Below, one piece after another: positions 46,139 to 56,858 of a stretch of DNA of 64,000 nucleotides. A program made the position numbers and the translations under genes. The DNA comes from Chryseobacterium polytrichastri. GTDB lineage: Bacteria; Bacteroidota; Bacteroidia; Flavobacteriales; Weeksellaceae. The stretch covers positions 1 to 64,000 of the forward strand of contig NZ_FRAV01000014.1 in NCBI RefSeq assembly GCF_900142445.1, written 5' to 3'. A model generated the notes under the pieces. The model worked only from the letters and a program-made list of their open reading frames with translations, did not search any database and was not told the origin of the DNA. Numbering within the stretch: the first letter of the stretch is position 1; each line of letters begins with the position of its first letter.

Positions 46139-49100
46139 CTATTGTTTTATTACTTTTTTTATTAGAATTTCTTTTCTATTTCCAATGTAAATTTTCAACA
46201 AATAAACTCCTTCTAATAATTCTTTTACATCTATACTTTTCTGTGGTTTATCAAAGGTCTTAACCAAGCCGCCAGATATACTATAAATTTCTATTTTTTC
46301 TATAGTCTTTGATGTTGAAAGGTATAATTTATCTAAAACAGGATTTGGATAAATAGTTACATCTCTATTTTCTTTGTTTAAATTATCAGTATTTAAAAAA
46401 CTGGAGTTTTCAGAAAGTTGAAAATCACTAAAAGAATTGGCATTTACTATTTGTAAACTACTGGCTGTTTTATTTCCTATGGTAGGATAGCTCCAAACTG
46501 GAGCATTAAATTTACCACATATCAAATTATTCCAATTAGTAGAAGGATCCAAATCACTTGATAAGAAACTAAAAGTAGCATCATAATTTGTAAAAACAAT
46601 TCCAAGATTATTTAATGTCCAATATCTATTTACTGACTTACCCGTATTCAAATTTGAATTTGAAATGGAAGGATGATCCACATCAACTGTATTTACGGTT
46701 AATGAACCAGATGTTACAACAGAGTTGAATGCCAAATTTACAGGGGCATAATTTGTAATTACAGCGTCTCCTATTTCAAAATTAGCCTTTACATGTGAAC
46801 CAATAGGTATGGTCTTTTGAAGTTTACCAAAAATGTGTCCTGATGTGCGAGAAATACTACCATTTGCTCCTATTATAATTGTATTGTTTCCAGTGGTGAT
46901 AACTCCAGATGCTAGGGTGAGTTCACCATTGATAGTTGCATTTACAGTTCCACTTAAATTGATTCCATTATTGTTTTTAAGAATTAAATTATTAAAAACA
47001 CTGGTAGCATTACCTGCTAGGTTTTGAGCTGAAACTCCATCAAACGTAACCGCTCCTCCGCCAGCAATAAAATTTGCGTTGTTTGTCCAATTCCCACCAA
47101 CATTCATATTGAATCCATTAGCGTCAAGACTTCCCCCATTAATATATACATTATTAACCGTAAAGTTATCATCAACAATTTGTGCTGTTGGATTATTATT
47201 GCTGTTAACAACCAAATTATATATTGGAGCCAAGCTGCTAATCCTAATAATTTGGTTAACCGGAGTAGTATCGTCTCCTATTTGAACTGTTCCTCCTGAT
47301 ACATTTCTTGTATTAGAGGATATTTTCATATCATAATTAGAATGGGAAGATCTTTTTGCGATTGTAATAAGGCCTCCGCTCATTGTAAAAGAAGTATTTG
47401 TATTCAGGTCAAAAGCAGCAGACCCTTGTGCTTTTAAATTTAATGTTCCTCCGCTTTGTGAGTATATTCCGGAAGAGGTTGGGCTATTAGGTAAAAACCT
47501 TCCCGTCATATTTAATGTTCCATTTTCTATGATTAGCCTTCCATTATTGAGATAGGTAATATTAGCATTTGCGTTGGTTCCCATATTTATAATACCTGCA
47601 GATATTCTAAGCAGACCTGCATTTAAGAACCAGTTAATGTTATCATAATTAATAATCCCTCCATTATTCCAAAGCCCTTTTAAACCGGATAAATTAGCTC
47701 CTGCAGCCGACGTAAAAGGCTTAATCGTAGATGCACTTGATAACTTAAATGTTCCGCTGGTAATATTGAGCGGATTGCTAGCGGCCTTAAGCTCAATCAG
47801 AGAAGTCGCTTCTAAAACTTTGTCTACACTTCCTTTTGTAAGCTTTAAGATGTAAAAATCGGTTTTTGAATTTCCTGATATTTCCTGATAAAAATTGGTA
47901 TTTGCAAAATCTACAATTCCTATACCGCTATTAAATTGTCCATTATTGATCCAATCTCCTCCAACAGATAATGTAAAAGCCGAGTTATTATCCATACTAA
48001 GGCTTGCTCCTATATCAATCGTTATATTAAGACAAACAGCTCCAGCATTAGCAATAAGGGGTTGATTAGTAGGAGATGCAGGAATAACAACAGAATTATT
48101 CTCTGTCGGTACACTACCCAAATCCCAATTACCCGCATCAAACCAATCTGTAGAAACGTTCCCTGTCCAGTTGATTCCAATACAATTAAAATCACCAATT
48201 TCTTTCGTAATAGTTAAGCTCTTTTGCCCTTCCAGGGTTCCAGTAAGAGGACTAACAGTATAATATTCTTTAGCAGTTGTACTTTGTCCGGTTAACACGG
48301 CAGAGCTTCCATTAAAAGTAATATTAGAAGTAACTTCCTCCATGTATTTTGCTCCTAAACGGTATATCTTATAAGAAGTAACATCATTAAGCGGACTCCA
48401 TTTAAGCGTCACCACATCGTTGCAAGCTTTAGTAATTTTCAAATTTTCAACTAATTGTCCAATATAATTGGTGCCGCTTTTAGAAATTAAATTTCCTTTT
48501 TTTATCCTAAATTTAATGGTATGAACCCCACTTACAAGTGGTGCTGTCCATGTATAATTGCGACTCGATGCATCATATCCTGTAGCAATCGTAACCCAAG
48601 CACTATTATCTAATTGGTATTCTAAGGTGAAAGTCTCAGCGTTTCCAGCACTATCCCATTTCAATTGATATTGCTCTTTACTATTCATACGATCCCCTTG
48701 TAAAGGGTACATCAATTTTACCTCATTTTTCAAAAACTCATAGGCAATAAAATAGGACTGGGGGCCAGATGGAACATTAAATCCCGAAACTTCTAGAGTC
48801 CAATTTCCAGAGGCGGGATTGTCTACAGTAACCTGTTCCATAGTATTGATATGATCTACACCTCGTACTGCAACAGCATTAAGCTTACCATCACTTGACG
48901 GCAGGCTTGCATCTAGTACCCAGGGATTGTAAGAATTATTATTAGGATCTTTTAAAACAATATTTAAATCATTTACAATAGCAGGGTTTGCGTTAATTGC
49001 AGCAGCAACATCCGGCCATACAATCATTGCCTTCACTTGGGTTGTATTAGGTGGAACAACGATAACATGCTGATTAGTCTGTTGATTCGAAATGCTAGAA

Positions 49101-50584
49101 GATAGGTATTGGTTATTGGTCATTGCATCATATGCCCTGCGTGCATTAATACGCCCAAAGCCCGTTTTAAAATCTGGTCCTTGATTTTCAATATCATCAG
49201 CCGTATTAAAAACAATAGCTCTAAGTAAAGAGGAAGCTGGAACAGCAGCTGAATGCTGATCTTTGTATACCTGAGCAAGCATCCCAAAAATACCTGTAGC
49301 TTTAGGGGCGGCTAGTGATGTCCCTTCGCTACCTTCTACAACTATTTGAGGAGCAATACGTCCATCATACATAGGTCCATTACTACTGCCTGTACTTTTA
49401 GCATCATTAACCAATAGTGAACCTACAGTCACCATATTTTTGTTCATCTTAGATGGTCCGGTAATATTGGCCCAGCTATTTATATTATAAGGAGCATATC
49501 CGGTTGATGTTCCGCTATTTCCTGCCGAGTACAAAACTAAGTGTTGAGGATAATTTGCCAGTAATAAATCATGATTACGAGCACGTGAATTATAGCCTCC
49601 GCTAACACTCCAGCCAAAAGAATGATTAGTATATAAGACTTGATGAGAATTAAATAAGCTTCCATAATTTTCATTACTACCAGTACTTACAATATTCGCT
49701 CCCCAAGCCTGGTTACGGTTAGAAGCATCCCAATTCCCAGCACCAGCCATTGATCTGAATACAATGGTTTTATGATGTGTAGGTTCTCCACTGTTTTCCT
49801 CAAGCACTATTCTGCCTTTAGCGTCTACTTCATCAATTAAAGTACCTCCTTCTCCTACAGCTAAGGTTACCCCAGATCCATTATAATTGAGCCCATTATA
49901 TCCTGTATTTAAATAATTGGATCTAGCCGTGGTATTTCGGTAATCTTCTCCCTCCAAAACCGGATCAGTGGTTACAGCATTGATAAATTGTACAAATGGT
50001 AGAGCTACAAGTTCATTCAATCGATTGGGTTTAATACTTATATTGATTTGATTTACAGATTCATTTAAAGAGATAACCTTTATTCCTTTTTCTTTTAATT
50101 TCAAAGAAATATCTTTACCATCAATCCCTTGATAATAGCTGATAATAAGTTCGGCGCTGGCTTCTTTAATAGCATGTGTTGGAATTCCTTTAGAAAAAAC
50201 AGATTCTTCCAATTTAAACCTATTATCTACATTAATCACTGATCTAATACTTGATTCAATTTGCTTTAAATCAAAAGTAGTATCAATTGCAGCAAAATAG
50301 GCATTACCTGGTAAGTAATCCATAAGCTTCAATCCTTGTTTTTCCCACTGTTTTCTAATTGTTTCGGTAGGAATACTATAAAATTGTAGTATTTTATAAT
50401 ATCTATTGTCAAAAGTATCTGCATTTACTATTTCCAATTCTTTTTTGGAGGAAATCTCTGGCGTAAACGCTCCTGTAGTAATACCTATTTGATAGTTAGT
50501 ATTTTTTACCTGAGCATCTAAAGTCAAGAAAAAAAATAAAAGAAATAAGCAAAATAGGTTTTTAAAATTTCGAGGTCTCATCAT
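46139..50584 (-). CDS. T9SS-secreted S8 family serine peptidase (subtilisin-like)
   Basis: The 1481-residue protein has a signal peptide (1-24) and a propeptide-like region (25-230). The S8 domain (about 235-490) shows His270/His271 (PTHHKTIV), oxyanion Asn320 (TNHSFGW), SAGNSGTSTGY and the nucleophile Ser423 (GTSLAAPKATG). The position where family members have the catalytic Asp (VxxDGG) reads VGEGG, with Glu245. A P-domain-like sandwich, fibronectin-like and long beta-solenoid regions follow. The last 75 residues are a type A T9SS sorting domain (IYPNPVLDKLYLS ... LLKIYIGN). It is exported to the surface or medium. Confidence 0.9.
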   Translation of the reverse strand: MMRPRNFKNLFCLFLLFFFLTLDAQVKNTNYQIGITTGAFTPEISSKKELEIVNADTFDNRYYKILQFYSIPTETIRKQWEKQGLKLMDYLPGNAYFAAIDTTFDLKQIESSIRSVINVDNRFKLEESVFSKGIPTHAIKEASAELIISYYQGIDGKDISLKLKEKGIKVISLNESVNQINISIKPNRLNELVALPFVQFINAVTTDPVLEGEDYRNTTARSNYLNTGYNGLNYNGSGVTLAVGEGGTLIDEVDAKGRIVLEENSGEPTHHKTIVFRSMAGAGNWDASNRNQAWGANIVSTGSNENYGSLFNSHQVLYTNHSFGWSVSGGYNSRARNHDLLLANYPQHLVLYSAGNSGTSTGYAPYNINSWANITGPSKMNKNMVTVGSLLVNDAKSTGSSNGPMYDGRIAPQIVVEGSEGTSLAAPKATGIFGMLAQVYKDQHSAAVPASSLLRAIVFNTADDIENQGPDFKTGFGRINARRAYDAMTNNQYLSSSISNQQTNQHVIVVPPNTTQVKAMIVWPDVAAAINANPAIVNDLNIVLKDPNNNSYNPWVLDASLPSSDGKLNAVAVRGVDHINTMEQVTVDNPASGNWTLEVSGFNVPSGPQSYFIAYEFLKNEVKLMYPLQGDRMNSKEQYQLKWDSAGNAETFTLEYQLDNSAWVTIATGYDASSRNYTWTAPLVSGVHTIKFRIKKGNLISKSGTNYIGQLVENLKITKACNDVVTLKWSPLNDVTSYKIYRLGAKYMEEVTSNITFNGSSAVLTGQSTTAKEYYTVSPLTGTLEGQKSLTITKEIGDFNCIGINWTGNVSTDWFDAGNWDLGSVPTENNSVVIPASPTNQPLIANAGAVCLNITIDIGASLSMDNNSAFTLSVGGDWINNGQFNSGIGIVDFANTNFYQEISGNSKTDFYILKLTKGSVDKVLEATSLIELKAASNPLNITSGTFKLSSASTIKPFTSAAGANLSGLKGLWNNGGIINYDNINWFLNAGLLRISAGIINMGTNANANITYLNNGRLIIENGTLNMTGRFLPNSPTSSGIYSQSGGTLNLKAQGSAAFDLNTNTSFTMSGGLITIAKRSSHSNYDMKISSNTRNVSGGTVQIGDDTTPVNQIIRISSLAPIYNLVVNSNNNPTAQIVDDNFTVNNVYINGGSLDANGFNMNVGGNWTNNANFIAGGGAVTFDGVSAQNLAGNATSVFNNLILKNNNGINLSGTVNATINGELTLASGVITTGNNTIIIGANGSISRTSGHIFGKLQKTIPIGSHVKANFEIGDAVITNYAPVNLAFNSVVTSGSLTVNTVDVDHPSISNSNLNTGKSVNRYWTLNNLGIVFTNYDATFSFLSSDLDPSTNWNNLICGKFNAPVWSYPTIGNKTASSLQIVNANSFSDFQLSENSSFLNTDNLNKENRDVTIYPNPVLDKLYLSTSKTIEKIEIYSISGGLVKTFDKPQKSIDVKELLEGVYLLKIYIGNRKEILIKKVIKQ

Positions 50585-51042
50585 ATGTTTTATTTTTGTT
50601 TTTTGTGATAAAGTACTTTACATTCAGTTGTTTAGATTGATCAAAATAGTCTTTTTTGAAAATTATCTTTCTTGAAAATTTTTTATAAAAGAGATACCAT
50701 TTTCTAAGCCTTCTGAATAAAAATACTAAAAAAAATATATACAACTGTTTTATTTTATTCTTCAATTACCTTTGTGAAAAACAGTGAAATTTTATCCTTA
50801 ACGTGCTTTAAAGTCCATATCAAGCTGCCACATGATATAGGGATTTTATAGAAATCGACTAATTTTGATCAATGCAAACCGAAAATGGATGGTTAGTTTG
50901 AACTTAAAATTACATGAGTAATTTTAGGTTTCTTACAATAATACTCTTTGCATATCCAGATCCGGCTTTTCAATTTCCCAACAACAAAAAAGCTCCGGAA
51001 AATAATTCCGAAGCCTTTTTGCAATCAACTAAATAATATAAT
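50585..51042. other. intergenic region between two T9SS cargo genes
   Basis: The 458 bases contain the terminator of the choice-of-anchor gene (50991-51019), the presumed promoter of the S8 gene, and a plus-strand TACCTTTG (50767-50774) with no gene after it. I find no coding-like frame. Confidence 0.5.
50991..51019 (-). terminator. terminator of the choice-of-anchor I gene
   Basis: On the minus strand GGCTTCGGAA (51005-51014 side) pairs with TTCCGGAGC and leads into six Ts. It lies 24 bases past the stop at 51043. Confidence 0.75.
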
Positions 51043-54000
51043 CTACTTTACAATAAGTCTTTTCACTTGACCTTCCGAAGTTTTTACCAAGTAAACTCCT
51101 GTAGAAAGTTTGGAAGTATCTATTGTTAAAGCATTTTTTTCTTTTCCGAGTAATTTTCCGGACATATCATACAGTTCATATCCTTGCGCTCTGTTGAAGT
51201 ACAGTGTATTTCCTTTTGCAACAGGATTCGGGAATATATTGAAGGTAGAATTTTCAGATTTTATTTCATCTGTTCCCAACGTTGGAGAATTAGCCACTTC
51301 ATACATTGATAAAGTTCCACTGATCTCATTGGCAATAATCACGTAGCCTTTTCCTGTGGTTGTGTTCTGAGGAGCGATGTAAGCGATTCCTTCCGGTCCG
51401 TTATCACCTCCGTAAGCAGAGGTAGATCGTGAATGTTTATAATCTGTAAACGTTGGGTTATTAGGATCTGTAATATTGTAAACCATAACACCTCCTGTTC
51501 TCTCCAACGTTATGAAAGCATAGGTTTGTCCGTTGATCGTTCCTAACGCTACACCTTCTGGCTCAGGACCTTTGGCGCGGCTTCTGCTCTTAACTACGTT
51601 TGATTCGTTATCAGCATTAAAGATCAAAGGATGATTGGCAGCAATATATCTTTCAAATTTATCGCCACTGTCATAAACAATCTGCTTTGTATCTGCATTG
51701 AAAATAGAGAAAGAACGTGCTCCCAATGCTGAAATCTCTTCAAAGTCTGCATCTCCGTCTGTATTTCCTGTTGCATTGGTTACTCTGAATCTTCCTAAAT
51801 TATGAGAAGCTTTTAAAATGGAAGCGTTCGGAAAAATAGCAGGATCTAGTGTATAGGTATTGGCGCCAACGGTTGTTCTTTCACTGAACCCAGATAAGTC
51901 CTTTTCATCTCCCTCATTAGCCGTTACGATATAATTGGTATTTCCGATTTTAAAGTTTTGTACAGCATCAGGCGTATAATAGGTTTTTACGGGCCAGTTA
52001 GCAATTAAAATTTCACCATTATTATCAGAAGCATCAAAACCATTTCCGGGTAGGCTCATATCTTTTTTGCCTAATCCCCAAATGCTTGTTATGGTTTTTG
52101 TAGCTAAATTAACCTCCGCAATTCCATTGTTTTCCTGAAGTGTAACCCAAGCTTTTTGACTGTCAGCACTTACCGTAACGTATTCTGGTTCCAGATCTTG
52201 AGAAAGCGTATTATTCGTTCTTACTTTTCTTAATCCTGTTGCCGCTAAAGCCGCTACTTGAGAATCAAAGGCATTGAAATTTAGGGTTGTAACATTACTT
52301 TGGGTAAGGTTTCCTATTCCGCCAGAAATATCAATAATACTAATGGTTCCTTCCGGATCTATGGTGTAAGCATCATTAGGTTCACCTTCGTTAGCAGTAA
52401 TAACTTTAGTTCCGTCCGGAGTGAAAGTAATCATATCCGGTAATGCACCAACGGTAACCTGCTTCATAAAGTTTCCATTAATATCAAAGAAAACTACGGA
52501 GCCGTTAAGTTGAGGATTAGCGTTAGGGGAAGAAACAGCAATGATTCCGTTTTTCACGGCAATACTTGTAATTCCTCCATAAGAAGCCATGTTCACTGTT
52601 TTAGTAACAACTGGAGTTGTTGGATTACTGAAATCAATAATATCAAAAACATCGGTTAATGAGCTGATCGTGAATAATTTTTGTGTTGTAGGATCATGAA
52701 CTACAATTTCTGTAGAACTTGTACTGTTTCCCGAAGGATCAAAACTTCCGATATAGTTTAATTGAATCTGATGAGAAGGAACAGGAGCAGGTTTATCATT
52801 ATCAATGATGTAAACAGTTGAAGAATTGTCACCTGAAATGGTGGCACCCACCGGATTTTCAAGACTTACGACAAAATACTCAGCGCTTTGCTCTTCCAAC
52901 GTATCATCAATAATAGGAATGTTGACGGTATAGCTCGTTGTGGATGGAGTAATATTGATGGTTTGATTGGTTAACGTAAAATCATTGCTGTCTGCCGTAC
53001 TGAAAGGCGCAGGCTTTACAACCAAGTTAACCGTTGAATTAGACGGATTGCTTACATTAATTTTAAATGCTAAGCTTCCTGCATTTTCATTGACTTTAAT
53101 AAAGTTTTTATCTAAAGAAATTGAAGTTGATGCCGTGGTAAAAGTCGTAGCTGTAACAGTGGTAACTGCATTATCGCTGGTATCTTCTACCATATTGGGT
53201 TTTAAAGCCAAATAGTAAACTTGGTTGGGAACTAAACCAGCAGTTGGGATTACTGTGATTATGTTGTTGCTGAATGTTGTTGTAAAGGGAACTTGTGTGC
53301 CTGTAGCATTTCCAAGACGGAAATCTACAAGAGTTTGTGCATTAGAATCGTTGATCGCGGAATTGTCTATTAATCTTACATTTTCATTAAACGAAATGGT
53401 AGGATTTACAGTCGTGGAAGCATTATTTGTGTTGTTTGTTGGAAGATAAGCTACTGTGGGAGGAGTAGTGTCTGCGCCGCCTGTTGCAGCTGCATCTAAG
53501 GTGAAGTTATCAAAACGGTTGTTTCCAACGCTTCCTCCTGTACCTGCTGAAAATTCTACTTTTAATTTAAAATTCGGATTGTTTGCAACGCCTGAAATTG
53601 CAGAAAAATCGAAAGTAATTAATTGTGGATTGGCATCCTGTGGAGAAACGGTCTGATAAGGTTGAAAGGTTGTTCCGTTGGTTGAATAAGACCATGTTTG
53701 CGTTCCTGCTCCCGAACCGGATCTTCTGGTTGTGAATTTCACCACCACATTATTGTATCCTGTAGTTGGGAGATTGAATTGTAAGTTACCGTTAATTGGG
53801 AAATTGTATCTTAAATGAGTTCCTGAAACATCGCCATTTCTGGCATTCAGATTATCCGTATTGAAGTTTTGCCCGGTTCCTCCAGCGAAATCTACTTCTG
53901 TTGTTCCACTTGTTACTGCGGTAAGAGAACCGTTTAGTAATGTAGAAGTCGGAGTAGTGATTGTAGCTGCTGAAGCATTGTTGTTGAAATTCCAGTAATG

Positions 54001-54081
54001 AATAAGTGTCTGCCCAAAAAGCCCGCCCTGAAGAAAGAATGCGGCAATTACAGACCCTTTTAATAGGTAGTTGTTGACCAT
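51043..54081 (-). CDS. choice-of-anchor I domain protein, T9SS cargo
   Basis: The 1012-residue secreted protein has a signal peptide (1-23). A lamin-tail/DUF-like beta sandwich covers about 25-190, a bacterial Ig-like domain about 205-320 (PTISFNENVRL), and a Calx-beta domain about 320-430 (NENAGSLAFKINVSNPSNST). The choice-of-anchor I propeller spans about 435-930 (EPEYVTVSADSQKAWVTLQE; GPEGIAYIAP). It ends in a type A T9SS sorting domain (FNIFPNPVAKGNTLYF ... GVYLVKTSEG). Related proteins occur beside phosphate- or metal-related loci, but the function is not established. It should be calcium-binding. Confidence 0.9.
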   Translation of the reverse strand: MVNNYLLKGSVIAAFFLQGGLFGQTLIHYWNFNNNASAATITTPTSTLLNGSLTAVTSGTTEVDFAGGTGQNFNTDNLNARNGDVSGTHLRYNFPINGNLQFNLPTTGYNNVVVKFTTRRSGSGAGTQTWSYSTNGTTFQPYQTVSPQDANPQLITFDFSAISGVANNPNFKLKVEFSAGTGGSVGNNRFDNFTLDAAATGGADTTPPTVAYLPTNNTNNASTTVNPTISFNENVRLIDNSAINDSNAQTLVDFRLGNATGTQVPFTTTFSNNIITVIPTAGLVPNQVYYLALKPNMVEDTSDNAVTTVTATTFTTASTSISLDKNFIKVNENAGSLAFKINVSNPSNSTVNLVVKPAPFSTADSNDFTLTNQTINITPSTTSYTVNIPIIDDTLEEQSAEYFVVSLENPVGATISGDNSSTVYIIDNDKPAPVPSHQIQLNYIGSFDPSGNSTSSTEIVVHDPTTQKLFTISSLTDVFDIIDFSNPTTPVVTKTVNMASYGGITSIAVKNGIIAVSSPNANPQLNGSVVFFDINGNFMKQVTVGALPDMITFTPDGTKVITANEGEPNDAYTIDPEGTISIIDISGGIGNLTQSNVTTLNFNAFDSQVAALAATGLRKVRTNNTLSQDLEPEYVTVSADSQKAWVTLQENNGIAEVNLATKTITSIWGLGKKDMSLPGNGFDASDNNGEILIANWPVKTYYTPDAVQNFKIGNTNYIVTANEGDEKDLSGFSERTTVGANTYTLDPAIFPNASILKASHNLGRFRVTNATGNTDGDADFEEISALGARSFSIFNADTKQIVYDSGDKFERYIAANHPLIFNADNESNVVKSRSRAKGPEPEGVALGTINGQTYAFITLERTGGVMVYNITDPNNPTFTDYKHSRSTSAYGGDNGPEGIAYIAPQNTTTGKGYVIIANEISGTLSMYEVANSPTLGTDEIKSENSTFNIFPNPVAKGNTLYFNRAQGYELYDMSGKLLGKEKNALTIDTSKLSTGVYLVKTSEGQVKRLIVK

Positions 54082-54389
54082 TTTTGCTTAATTAGATTTA
54101 TACAAAAATGAACTTTATAGTCTGTAAAGGTTTTAATAGAATCTTAAGAAATGATTAACATTGCGTAATGAAACAATATAAAATAAAGTGCAACTGTTTT
54201 ATTTGTTTTGTAAATCATAAATCCAAGAGAGGAAAAATTCAAAAGATGCAAAGTTTTGAGAAAATAATACGTTGCTTTTGCTATTCCGAAGAAATCTCAA
54301 CAATTATATTTTAAAGCTAAGTTTAGATTTCTCCGGAATGAAAAACAATATTTTTATCTTTTATTTTTAATAATGATTAGCCATAATAA
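54082..54389. other. intergenic region, no gene seen
   Basis: 308 bases hold the start region of the choice-of-anchor gene and the 3' side of the SnoaL-like gene. The stretch TTTGAGAAAATAATACG is AT-rich with no hairpin or ORF that I would defend. Confidence 0.45.
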
Positions 54390-54803
54390 CTAAGCTTGTT
54401 GAAGCTCTGCCATAACAGTCTGTAGGGTATTGATGCCCCAATGTTCAATATATTTGCCATTTTGAAGTCTTACAATATCAATGACATCAATTTTAATTTT
54501 TTTGTTGGTGGGCTGTATTCCCATCAATACGCCGGTATGGGTTCCAATAATTGCTTTTCTTGTTGTTACTTTATCGTTTTCTGCAATTTGATCGTAAATT
54601 TCCACTGTTAAATCTGCGAAAGCTGGCTTTAGAATGTTATTAAAAGTATTCCACATTCCGTCGGGACCATTAGCGTGAGCAGGTGCCGTTCGATTAATGA
54701 AATCTTTGTCCATTAGGGAATTAAACGTGTCTAAATCACATTCCTGAATTACTTTTTTGTTGAATAATTTTACAATTTCTTTGTTGTTTTCTAAAGTATC
54801 CAT
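54390..54803 (-). CDS. SnoaL-like (NTF2-fold) ester cyclase-type protein
   Basis: The 137-residue protein has an NTF2/SnoaL fold: N-terminal helices (FNKKVIQECDLDTFNSLM), FINRTAPAHANGPDG near 38, and the strands IIGTHTGVLMGIQPT, KIDVIDIVRLQNGKYIEHWG. The His in THTG and the Asp/His in the HWG strand are the usual pocket residues of SnoaL-like cyclases and hydrolases. Many such proteins are stress-related or of unknown substrate. It is monocistronic. Confidence 0.82.
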   Translation of the reverse strand: MDTLENNKEIVKLFNKKVIQECDLDTFNSLMDKDFINRTAPAHANGPDGMWNTFNNILKPAFADLTVEIYDQIAENDKVTTRKAIIGTHTGVLMGIQPTNKKIKIDVIDIVRLQNGKYIEHWGINTLQTVMAELQQA

Positions 54804-54965
54804 TATGATATGTTTTTTGTGTTATAAAATATTTGAATTCATGCTAAATTAGACAAATGATGAAGAAAGGTTTCAAAATTCATTTTTATTCATTAGAAAA
54901 ATAAGTTTTGCTCTATTTTATGAAACTTTTAAATTGAACAGAGCTTACATTATAATACTTATTAT

Positions 54966-56081
54966 TTACTTTTTCCACCATTCTGTAAAGTGTTGAAGGG
55001 TATCATTTGGATATACCACTTCGCCAATTTTTGGAGTTAAAACGGGAATTCCTTCTTTTTTTGCAAGCGTTGTTAATTCATTTAAAGGCGTATTCCAATC
55101 GTGTTTTGCCAGATTGAATTTTGAATTATGATATGGCAAGATTCTTTTGGCGTGTAGATCTTTAGAAGCCTGAATAATTTCGTTAGGTAAATTATGTACA
55201 AAATGCCAAGCTTTGTCGTATTGACCGTCTTCCATAATGGCTAAATCAATCTTTTTATATTTATTTCCGATTTGTTCAAAATGTTTGTCAAAACCTCCGT
55301 CGCCGCTTACAAAATAGTTTTTATCTTTAGATTGAATGACATAAGATGCCCACAACGTTTGGTTTTGGGTTAAGCCTCTTCCTGATTGATGTCTTGAAGG
55401 TTCTGCATTGAAAATCAGTTCACCATTAGGATCCTGATATTTTTCAAACCAATCCAACTCAATAATTTTATCTTTCGGATAGCCCCAATATTCAAAATCT
55501 TCACCAACGCCCAATCCGCAGATTACTTTTTTAACTTTAGGTTGTAAAGCTTTAATTGTTTTATAGTCCAGATGATCATAATGATCATGGGAGATGATGA
55601 TATAATCTATCTCAGGAAGATCATTCACAGAGTATAGTGTTGTTCCTTTAAAAGCTGGAACAGACGACGGAATTGGTGAAGCATTATCACTGAAAATAGG
55701 ATCTGTTAAAATATTTTTTCCATTAAGATGAAGCAGGGTAGAAGAATGTCCAAACCAAACGATATAATCCTGATCATTAGGTAAATTCTTCAAATCTGTT
55801 TTTACGGTTGGAATAAGATGATGAGGTACTGCATTTGGATTTTTATTGAATAAAGCCTCGTATATTTCGCCCCAGAAACTATGGCCATCTGTAATGGTTG
55901 GAGTATCAGAAAAATTATGAAATTCTCCGTTTTTGAAATGCGGTGACTTTTTTATTCTTTCTAAACGTTCTCCAGTCGGTAGTTTACCAAATTGTGGCTG
56001 TATATACATGAATCCTGAAATTGATGTCAAAATAAACAAGACAAAAATCACAATAAAGATTCTTTTCAGCATCTGCTTCAT
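54966..56081 (-). CDS. MBL-fold metallo-hydrolase, NAPE-PLD/UlaG-like
   Basis: The 371-residue protein has an N-terminal membrane anchor (about 8-27), GHSSTLLHLNGKNILTDP (111-127) and the metal motif SHDHYDHLD (His165, His167, Asp169, His170). It belongs to the N-acylphosphatidylethanolamine phospholipase D-like branch, which suggests a lipid or phosphodiester substrate. Its ATG overlaps the end of the SDR gene by four bases (56078-56081), so the two are translated together, the SDR first. The active site would face the periplasm if the N-terminus is an anchor. Confidence 0.87.
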   Translation of the reverse strand: MKQMLKRIFIVIFVLFILTSISGFMYIQPQFGKLPTGERLERIKKSPHFKNGEFHNFSDTPTITDGHSFWGEIYEALFNKNPNAVPHHLIPTVKTDLKNLPNDQDYIVWFGHSSTLLHLNGKNILTDPIFSDNASPIPSSVPAFKGTTLYSVNDLPEIDYIIISHDHYDHLDYKTIKALQPKVKKVICGLGVGEDFEYWGYPKDKIIELDWFEKYQDPNGELIFNAEPSRHQSGRGLTQNQTLWASYVIQSKDKNYFVSGDGGFDKHFEQIGNKYKKIDLAIMEDGQYDKAWHFVHNLPNEIIQASKDLHAKRILPYHNSKFNLAKHDWNTPLNELTTLAKKEGIPVLTPKIGEVVYPNDTLQHFTEWWKK

Positions 56082-56737
56082 TTTGCTAAATTTTTAATAT
56101 CCTGAATTTCTAAAACTGATGTTGAATATCCTTTTTGTACCGCATTAATCATTGCTTTTCCTACTTCATGTAACGTTAGAGATTTTGAAGGCAATACAAT
56201 GGGGAAGAGCCATATTAAAGGTTTAAAGAACCATTTTACATGTACTTGTCCATCCACAGGTTTCATAAATCCGGGACGGAAGTTGTATGCATCTTTAAAG
56301 CCGAGCTTTTTCAAATCATTTTCTGTTTTTCCTTTTACTCTTGCCCACATAACCTTTCCGCTTTCTGTTTTATCGGTACTGGCTCCGGAAACATAATTGA
56401 AAACCATCTCTGGATTTAAGTTTAAAAGCACTTTTGCAAAATGTAAAGTTGTGTCATAAGTGATTTTTGTATAGTCTTCTTCACTCATTCCCACACTGCT
56501 GATTCCGGCGCAGAAAAAACAGGCATCATACCCTTTTAAATTTTCGTCATTTAAATCGATTGTTAAAAAGTCTGAAACAAGATATTCTTTTAGCTTGGCG
56601 TGTTTTTTTCCTGATGGTTTTCTGCTTACACTTAATACTTCGGAAATATTTGGATTTTCGAGGCATTCCAGTAAAACACCTTCGCCTACCATTCCTGTAG
56701 CGCCTGTAAGTATTATTTTAATAGGTTGTGAATTCAT
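56078..56737 (-). CDS. NAD(P)-binding SDR (epimerase/NmrA-like)
   Basis: The Rossmann motif TGATGMVGEGVL starts at residue 11, and the FCAGISSVGMSEEDYTKI segment supports an atypical SDR. The short length (219 residues) and RPGFMKPVDG near 155 are typical of flavobacterial NAD-dependent epimerase-like proteins of unknown substrate. It is the first gene of the overlapping pair with the MBL-fold hydrolase. I see no clear YxxxK catalytic pair. Confidence 0.85.
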   Translation of the reverse strand: MNSQPIKIILTGATGMVGEGVLLECLENPNISEVLSVSRKPSGKKHAKLKEYLVSDFLTIDLNDENLKGYDACFFCAGISSVGMSEEDYTKITYDTTLHFAKVLLNLNPEMVFNYVSGASTDKTESGKVMWARVKGKTENDLKKLGFKDAYNFRPGFMKPVDGQVHVKWFFKPLIWLFPIVLPSKSLTLHEVGKAMINAVQKGYSTSVLEIQDIKNLAK

Positions 56738-56858
56738 TATTGAAAGGGATTATATAGATTGAGGGTCAATGATCTTTCTTAAAGTTAAGATTTTATGTGA
56801 TATGAATTTAAATAATAGGGTGTTAAATATTCTGAAAATGCGATCTACTTTTTACAGC

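Noticed and set aside
50767..50774. Plus-strand TACCTTTG promoter-like element
   Set aside because: No plus-strand gene follows and no -33 element is spaced correctly; such octamers occur by chance in AT-rich DNA.
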